From Paraglomus occultum (taxonomy: Eukaryota > Glomeromycota > Glomeromycetes > Paraglomerales > Paraglomeraceae): DNA of 11,923 nt. Location: positions 1 to 11,923 of the forward strand of contig CAJVPJ010001145.1 in the NCBI GenBank assembly GCA_910592205.1, read 5' to 3'. Positions 6,241 to 11,923 of the stretch are shown one piece after another. The translations under genes were made by a program, and so were the position numbers. How positions within the stretch are numbered: the first letter of the stretch is position 1; the number at the start of each line of letters is the position of its first letter. The notes beneath the pieces were generated by a model. The model was not told the DNA's origin. It worked only from the letters and a program-made list of their open reading frames with translations, and ran no database searches.

Positions 6241-6594
6241 TCCTCATAAATCTTTCACTTAATTATATTCGTCACGCTAGCAAGCGAATCAATTTTTCAA
6301 GAATTATCTTCGAAATCAATATACCGGAAGAAGTATATTTAATGTTAAACATACTGAAGGCCAGTGCGGATAGAAGAAACATAAGGGCTTTAGAGAAGAC
6401 AACAATTTAAATGTTAATGAGTGGCACAGAGAGAGAATGTTAAGCGGAAAAGAGTCGTTAGAAATGGAAGTTGATCCGTGCAAGAGTGGTGTGTGATTGT
6501 ACGACAAGAGAGTGCCGAAAGGTGGATGCATCAATAACGTATACTTAACAAACTCGTCTTGTGTTATCTTTAATTTACTAAACATTTCTTTTCA
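6241..6594. other. Purine-rich stretch of unclear coding status
   Basis: From about 6340 to 6530 the plus strand is rich in A and G and poor in C. Short open runs occur, for example one containing HRERMLSGKESLEMEVDP before a stop near 6495, but none can be tied to a family. A convincing 3' splice site closes the stretch: TTTACTAAAC at 6574-6583, then a T-rich tract and CAG at 6593-6595. This hints that an exon may have preceded it. The overlapping 89-codon minus frame is a low-complexity shadow. Confidence 0.3.
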
Positions 6595-6595
6595 G

Positions 6596-6854
6596 GCGAG
6601 GCGTACTCGGATGAAATTGGTGGTGCTCAAGCAACAACAGCCGATAAACGGCAAATTTGTATCAGCTACAATTTCGTGTTCCACATGCTATGACGTTGTT
6701 TTTCTTTTCACTCCAAGACTTCAAGTGTTATTCTTTGCAAAAAAAAACACATTTCCGAAAGCCATTAGAACCCTTTCTCGCAACACTTTTGATAAAACCG
6801 TGTGTGGTGGCGGGGATGGGAACAGATAGAAAGTTTTTGGTTCTGATCATGTAA
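6596..6854 (+). pseudogene. Exon-like relic, possibly of a RecQ/DEAD-type helicase
   Basis: After the splice acceptor at 6595 the plus strand reads EAYSDEIGGAQATTADKRQ, a coding-like run that stops at about 6693. From 6717 another frame reads DFKCYSLQKKTHFRKPLEPF, then LATLLIKPCVVAGMG and TDRKFLVLIM, to TAA at 6852-6854. The second part resembles the region leading into motif I of RecQ-like helicases in fungal genomes (FR..Q..AL.A.M...PVVVIMGTGxGKS.LFM). Here the ATP-binding loop GTGxGKS has become GTDRKF, so it could not bind ATP. A T-rich tract ending in AAG at 6715-6717 may be an old acceptor joining the two parts. The likeness is by eye and weak. The 110-codon frame from 6497 is judged a shadow. 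Confidence 0.25.
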
Positions 6855-7858
6855 TTTTTCATCCGCCAATCAGGGGTCGGCACAAATCGGAACGGAACGG
6901 GACAGAAACTTATAGTTCGTCACCGGTAATATTGTGATTACTAGTCACCTCATTCGAGAGCGGGAGTCAGGTAGTCTGACGATTTTACTGTCTACAGTAA
7001 TGGGTTATTTATTCATATCGGTATTATTGTTTCTACTACAGCCTCATTTTTTTAAAACACGCCTACACATTAACCTTTCCATTTACCAGGGTGAGGCATG
7101 TGGTTAATAAAAGGTTGATATTAATTTGGAAATCGACTTCATAATAATAATGCGGTGTCTTTGATGAGCAAGTTCAAGATTAGGTCGTGACGTCTCTCAG
7201 CACTTTTCTTTTTCACTATTACTATTTATATTATTATCTATGTCTGCAAGCTCACATTCCTTCTTTTTCCTTACAATTTAAAATTACTAATATAATTATA
7301 ATTATGCAAATAAAACATTCATGCTAGACATCTCCATGTTAGCAATAAAGAGAAAAAATAGTGAGTCATAGAGTATTTATTATTATTGTTGTTATTATTA
7401 TTACTATATTATTTTTATTACTAGCTTATCATTGCTGATTAAATCGGTCTCGGGTTTAACCGGCCGCCTCGCGACTACGCCGAATTTTTATTAATTAGAA
7501 ACTTTCTCTAGTTAAACAATTTTCTGAACTGGTCTTTGGCGCGGGTTTGTAATAGGCAATGTGCAATTGTGGTATTTGACCTCCACGTGAGCGCAGTATT
7601 ATTATTCAAACTTGTGCGACATACTGAGCTGCATCTTTTCCACATTGACATTGCCTTTTTCACCCGAGATGTCAGAGAATAAGACAGTTACTTTCAGGCA
7701 TTGTTAATTATTAGAGAGTTGGAGCGTTAAGCGCAAAGCAATTCTGACCACTCTACATTGGAAGATCCTCGTCAACAGTAACAACGTATATTGAACAATA
7801 ATTCTCATAAATACATTTCCAAAGATTATAAATAATACCGCCACTACTTTCTTATCAA
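6855..7858. other. Long intergenic region and promoter side of the golgin gene
   Basis: No gene is seen. Near 6890-6910 there is a short imperfect direct repeat, CGGAA CGGAA CGGGA. The stretch 7374-7424 is a TTA-type microsatellite. A GC-richer island at 7445-7480 (TCGGTCTCGGGTTTAACCGGCCGCCTCGCG) stands out in AT-rich DNA and could be a regulatory patch. TATAAATA at 7827-7834 lies only 25 bp before the golgin ATG, so it would serve as a TATA box only if the leader were extremely short. Confidence 0.45.
7374..7424 (+). repeat. Imperfect (TTA)n microsatellite
   Basis: About 50 bp of mostly TAT/TTA/GTT trinucleotides, interrupted at several points. It is likely to vary in length between strains by replication slippage. 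Confidence 0.75.
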
Positions 7859-10800
7859 ATGGAGGAAGGCCGCAAGCCTCTTGAAGAGAGATTAAAATTG
7901 GAAGTTGACAATGCTATGGCTCGCGCTCGGGCTGGGGTGAGTGTTATTTGAAAATCGCCGAGCATGCTTCTTCCGTAAATGGTGTATGCCAAAAGCAATC
8001 TAACTTTGTACGTCTTCGTTCTTTAATCATCACAAATATCGATTGCTAGAGTCCAACTGGAAGTAATCGATCTCGAGTAGACGATCTAGAGAGTAGGAAT
8101 TTTTCTCTTGAGGAAGAGGTGACTATATTAACTGAATGTTGCTTACATTTTAAATCTACGAGAATCATTACATACCTTTTTGATATATATTTTTTATAAC
8201 AAGGTTAAAGATTTGAAGATTCAAATGAGTGGCAAGCAGAATGAAATATCCAAGCTAACCGAGTTGTTGGGTAAAAGAACAGGTGAGGTTGTTGTCGTTA
8301 TTTATATGCTCATGCTTAAACGTTGGAAAACTAATCTTTGTTAACCTTTGTGCAGCCGAGCTTGAGAAAATCAAATCTGGCTACGAGGACAAGATGAAGA
8401 AAACGAGAAGTAAGTTTTTCTTTACTAAATGCGTTTCGTCGTTGATTCTAGTATCTGTCGAATTTTTATTCCGTAATGATAGCGTTTGATCATCTTTTCA
8501 CAATCGATTACAATTTATCTTTTCTAAAACCAATAATCATTTCTTTCCTTCTGATCACTTTCTAAGCAATCTTCAACGCCGCAAACAAGAATTTGACGGA
8601 GCTTAGACAGACAGTCACAGTTAAAGATGCCGAAATCGTTGAACTTAAAGAAACAATAGAATCGTTAAAGCAAAAAAACCAGGAATCTAACACAACAGTC
8701 AATGAAATTGAAAGTAAATCAGGGTTCCTCTTCTCAGTCGAATTCGCATTAAATTGTCCATATATTGATCAAAGAAATAATCGCATTACTTTTCAATATT
8801 GTAGAGTCGGTTGATCAATTGACCATGGAGTTACATAATCAAGTTGCAATGTATACCACTCAAGTCGAACAATTGGTAAGAGTTTTCAATTAGTATACAA
8901 GCAAGCAATATAATGCGTCAACACAGTTATCATATATGTTTGTACATTGTAAAATTCATTGCTTATGTGCCCTGAATTTTTTGACAGGAATCGAAACTTC
9001 GTCAAACGACCCAGCAACTCAATCAGACAAAGGAAGAATTTCAGCAATATAAACAGCGAGCACATGCACTGTTGCAGGAAAAAAGTGCAGATGCTAATAC
9101 AACAATAAGCGCTATAACTGATGCAAAGACATCCGATTTACAAACACAAGTTAAGAAACTGCAAGGAGAACTTAGGTTAGCAATGATGTTGTCGTTTGGG
9201 GGTTATGGAAAGAGTATCAATATTATTGCGCTCCACCAGACTTTCATTTTCTCATTATTACCGTATACCTCTCTCCCCTTCCATTTGCTTCTTAATATCT
9301 AATATTCTTTTTTTTCATCGACATTCTAATGCTCTAGTCACAAATTAGTAGAACTCCGACAAACACAAGAAAAATTGAAACTTGCCGAAAAAGAACTCTT
9401 ACGCGTATCCGAACAAAACGTTCGTTTGGAACAGGAATTGCAAAGATCGCAGCGATCGGCTAGGCAAAACGCCGAATTAGTGGTAGAAACTCAAGAACTG
9501 TTGAAAAGTGCTTCGGAAGAAAAGGAACACGTTAGAGAAGGTGAGTAATAAAAAACATTCGATGGTGAAACATCCATGTTTGGTGTATTGAGACATATCG
9601 AGCGAACGTGTCAAGTTGAAGTCGTGCATTTCAATATTTTATAAAACGTAGAATTGAGAAAGAGTGAGCAGAAGCATGAGGAAAGCATACGAGATTTTGA
9701 AGAGAGGCTTGAAAAGACATCAGGTCAAGTTCAGGCAGATCTTATAAAGCAACAAGAAGAGAACGAAGACTTACGACAGATAAATAAGGTAATTCATTGT
9801 AATTATATTTGTGCAGGCATTATTCCTTGAGCTATTCATCATTTACGCAAGAGTATACTGCTTTAAATGTTGTCAACACTAATTGACGCCTCTCATATGA
9901 TGTTTAGCGCTTGGACAAAGAACTCTCCACCCTTCGCGCACAGCTTGCCGAGCGCACTGAGCAATTGAACGAGGCTCAAAAACAATTATTATCACGAAAA
10001 CCACGACCACTTAGTCCATTGGTGAGGGAAGAAAGACACGTAACGCCAAGGAGTGAGAGTCGACCAGGCTCACCTTCGATCGCGAATAAACGGGCTAGTG
10101 GATCATACTGTAAGTTCTTTACAGCGAGGGGCTAATAGTTGGGTTGTTGCGGGAGAATTTGGGAAATTGTTGCTATTGTATACGTTTATCAATGCTGACA
10201 CGAATTTGTCTTGTACTTGCGCGTTTTCTATTTTCTTCTTGTTGTTCCAGCTTCACTTTCGGACCTTCTTTCAGATACAGAACCAAAATTGGCTCCTTCC
10301 CAAGAGCGTGAAAAAGAACAAACATTAAAAATTCAACACCTTGCTGAACTTTTGAACGATAGTGAAGCCACTGTGAAACGACTCGAAGAACAAGAAAAAG
10401 TATTAAAAGAAGAGATTAGGAGAATGGATCGAATGGAAAAGAGACAAGACATGAGTATTGAATATTTGAAGAATGTTGTCTTGAAATTTCTGGAGAGCAG
10501 TGCTGGAGAACGGGAGGTAAGAGGAGAGATATAAGAGAAATGGGAAGGAGAATGTTTGAGGCGAAATGGGTAGAAGAGAGAGTGTTATGAACCAAGTCGA
10601 CATGGTTGAAAAATGGTGATGATAATGAGAGTGTGTTGTTGGGTTCATGAATATGAAGCTTTGATAGTCGTTAACAATACCTGCTGTGCCCATTCAATTA
10701 ACGATTTTCTATTTCCGACGACGTTTGATTCATATCATCTTTCACTTGTTTAGTATCTGGTTCCGGTGATAACTACAATTCTTCAATTGAGTCCTGAAGA

Positions 10801-10876
10801 AGCGAAGAGTCTTAGAGAGAAGGCTGTTGACAGTGGTCCTGGAAGTCCGGTTATGTTGGGATATGGTGTTTTATGA
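7859..10876 (+). CDS. GRIP-domain golgin (Imh1/GCC-like), 12 exons, 538 aa
   Basis: Exons: 7859-7936, 8050-8118, 8204-8282, 8356-8409, 8567-8713, 8805-8875, 8988-9175, 9338-9540, 9652-9788, 9908-10109, 10251-10516, 10754-10876. Together they make 1617 bp with all phases consistent. All introns are GT-AG; the weakest donor is GTTAGC at 9176. The start is the first ATG after an in-frame TAA at 7829-7831. Residues about 36-371 are charged, heptad-like coiled coil, including QQYKQRAHALLQEK. A Ser/Pro/Arg-rich hinge (about 372-425) has SP/TP sites (PLSP, VTPR, PGSP). A second coil spans about 425-478. The GRIP domain starts at Y481 (YLKNVVLKFLE), continues VPVITTILQLSPEE (501-514), and a short tail follows. 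GRIP domains bind the GTPase Arl1 through the conserved tyrosine and place long coiled-coil tethers at the trans-Golgi for vesicle capture. There is no signal or membrane segment, as usual. At 538 residues it is shorter than yeast Imh1 (about 900). The family call is firm, the exact orthologue is not. Confidence 0.9.
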
Positions 10877-10962
10877 AATGGGAAATTTTACTATGTTGAT
10901 ATGTTACAAAAAGACATTTTTTAATTATAGACTATCAATGCTAATTATTATTAATTGGATAG

Positions 10963-11039
10963 AAAACGCGTTAAGAGAACTGACATTGAGAGACCAGAAT
11001 CAGCTTGAGAGTTTGGGGCGTTTAGACTTTTTAATTTAG
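10963..11039 (+). other. Possible thirteenth exon of the golgin gene
   Basis: If the transcript is cut at 10866 (GTGTTT, a weak donor) and joined at 10963 after GCTAATTATTATTAATTGGATAG, the 97-bp intron removes the TGA at 10874-10876. The frame is kept: G joins AA to make GAA. The new tail reads NALRELTLRDQNQLESLGRL and ends TAG at 11037-11039, giving 559 residues. For it: a good branch point, typical intron length, and a coding-like Leu/Glu/Arg composition. Against it: a poor donor, and the TGA at 10874 already gives a GRIP tail of normal length. Confidence 0.35.
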
Positions 11040-11066
11040 AGATACAATTTATAATAATTTTGAAGT

Positions 11067-11072
11067 AATAAA
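11067..11072 (+). terminator. Poly(A) signal of the golgin gene
   Basis: AATAAA lies 190 bp after the TGA at 10874-10876, or 27 bp after the alternative TAG at 11037-11039. The closeness to the second stop fits either model. Confidence 0.45.
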
Positions 11073-11923
11073 ATTAGAGGAACCATGAAAATTAGAGATG
11101 TTTCTACCGCTCATTTAATGTAAAATTTCATGGGAATGCGTAGTAAAATCACTCCCATCAACAGGTTGTTTTATCAGATGCGTTTTCCGTGGACACATGC
11201 GAAACGTGATATCTTTTAATCAAATTTTTCGACCACGTACATAATATTTTTACTCGGTCAAGATTCTAACAACATTTAATGCTTTACCACATATTCCCAC
11301 ATTGCAATTACCGTGAAATTGTACTGAATTTAGACACCTTATATAAAGTATGCGCGAGAAAGTGAAAATCAATGAAAAAATTAGAATACGCGAATCGTTA
11401 AAACGTTATAGTCAACAGTCTGTTTGTGCTAATTATAATTGACGATGATTTGATAATGGCTACTCCGTATGCAGAATATGCTGTTCTGCTAAAGTGTCGG
11501 AATTATTGACAATATCTCCGAAAAGGTAATCAAGTTATACGATTTAAAAGTTTAATTTAATAGAAATTTTCAAGACGTATATTATTGAAACACGTTTGTC
11601 AATTAATAATTGGGCAACGAAGACGAACATAGAGATCTCTTGTAATATTGAAAATATTCTTAAGAAAAAGCAAAAAAATTGATTTATTGCACCAAGGGCT
11701 TATGTTTTCATCATGTGGAAATCGAATTGTAAAAATTTTAAGTATTTATTAAAGCATAGAAATTATGTAGCATGTCCTCAAACATAAGAGACAATTCCAA
11801 AATTGTAACGTTGGAGAATACGTATGTACAGTACGTCACGGAGTATCACAAAAATTTGCGAAACATACCATGAAATTGTGCATATGTAAACGTAAAATTT
11901 TAGTAACATAACTGTATTTCATG
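11073..11923. other. AT-rich intergenic stretch, no gene seen
   Basis: No convincing gene on either strand. A 30-codon frame at 11350-11442 starts only 3 bp after TATATAAA (11340-11347) and is not called. No RNA gene, transposon end or long repeat was recognised. Confidence 0.45.

Noticed and set aside
6316-6585. Minus-strand 89-codon frame
   Set aside because: Leu/Ser/Pro/His-rich shadow of a purine-rich plus strand; no family likeness.
10403-10693. Minus-strand 96-codon frame
   Set aside because: It overlaps golgin exon 11 and the following purine-rich intron and is rich in Ser, Phe and His as expected of a complement.
11350-11442. 30-codon plus-strand frame just after TATATAAA
   Set aside because: The ATG is 3 bp from the TATA-like box, so it would precede any transcription start; the peptide has no recognisable features.

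Overview
The window looks like nuclear DNA from an AT-rich, intron-dense fungus. The one clear gene is split by eleven short introns (73-237 bp) with GTRNGN-type donors, CTAAT-like branch points and YAG/AAG acceptors. Intergenic space is long, and decayed coding pieces and a Tc1-type transposon relic are scattered through it. This fits an early-diverging fungus, most likely an arbuscular mycorrhizal one (Glomeromycotina). That placement is an inference from style, not a proven match.

Left part (1-1900): no intact gene is recognised. The minus strand carries relics. At 50-276 there is a broken homeodomain-like sequence. At 598-1199 there is a run of coding-like stretches in all three minus frames, probably one badly frameshifted gene. 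At 1447-1599 there is a short unassigned open frame.

Middle part (about 1925-4945): two diverged copies of one unrecognised gene lie tail to tail in a large imperfect inverted repeat (arms about 1.25 and 1.06 kb, spacer about 0.7 kb). The minus copy (4146-4688) has an uninterrupted 180-codon frame. The plus copy (2355-2908) is split in two frames by a net 16-bp length difference. Homology also covers the leader, including an apparent 86/88-bp leader intron, and the 3' region with its AATAAA signal. The plus copy alone has an extra 194-bp leader segment with TATA-like boxes, bounded by TTGCGC.

Centre right (4950-7858): a small open frame upstream of the minus copy, a 31-codon coding-like fragment, the C-terminal end of a Tc1/mariner transposase with part of its terminal repeat, and an exon-like stretch that may be a dead RecQ/DEAD-type helicase P-loop region. 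The remainder is AT-rich and apparently non-coding.

Right part (7859-11072): a 12-exon gene for a 538-residue coiled-coil protein ending in a GRIP domain, i.e. a trans-Golgi golgin of the Imh1/GCC type. An in-phase possible thirteenth exon gives an alternative C-terminus. Beyond 11073 no gene is seen.

The genes do not form a pathway. The two points of most interest are the inverted, convergent pair of orphan genes and the homeodomain relic.
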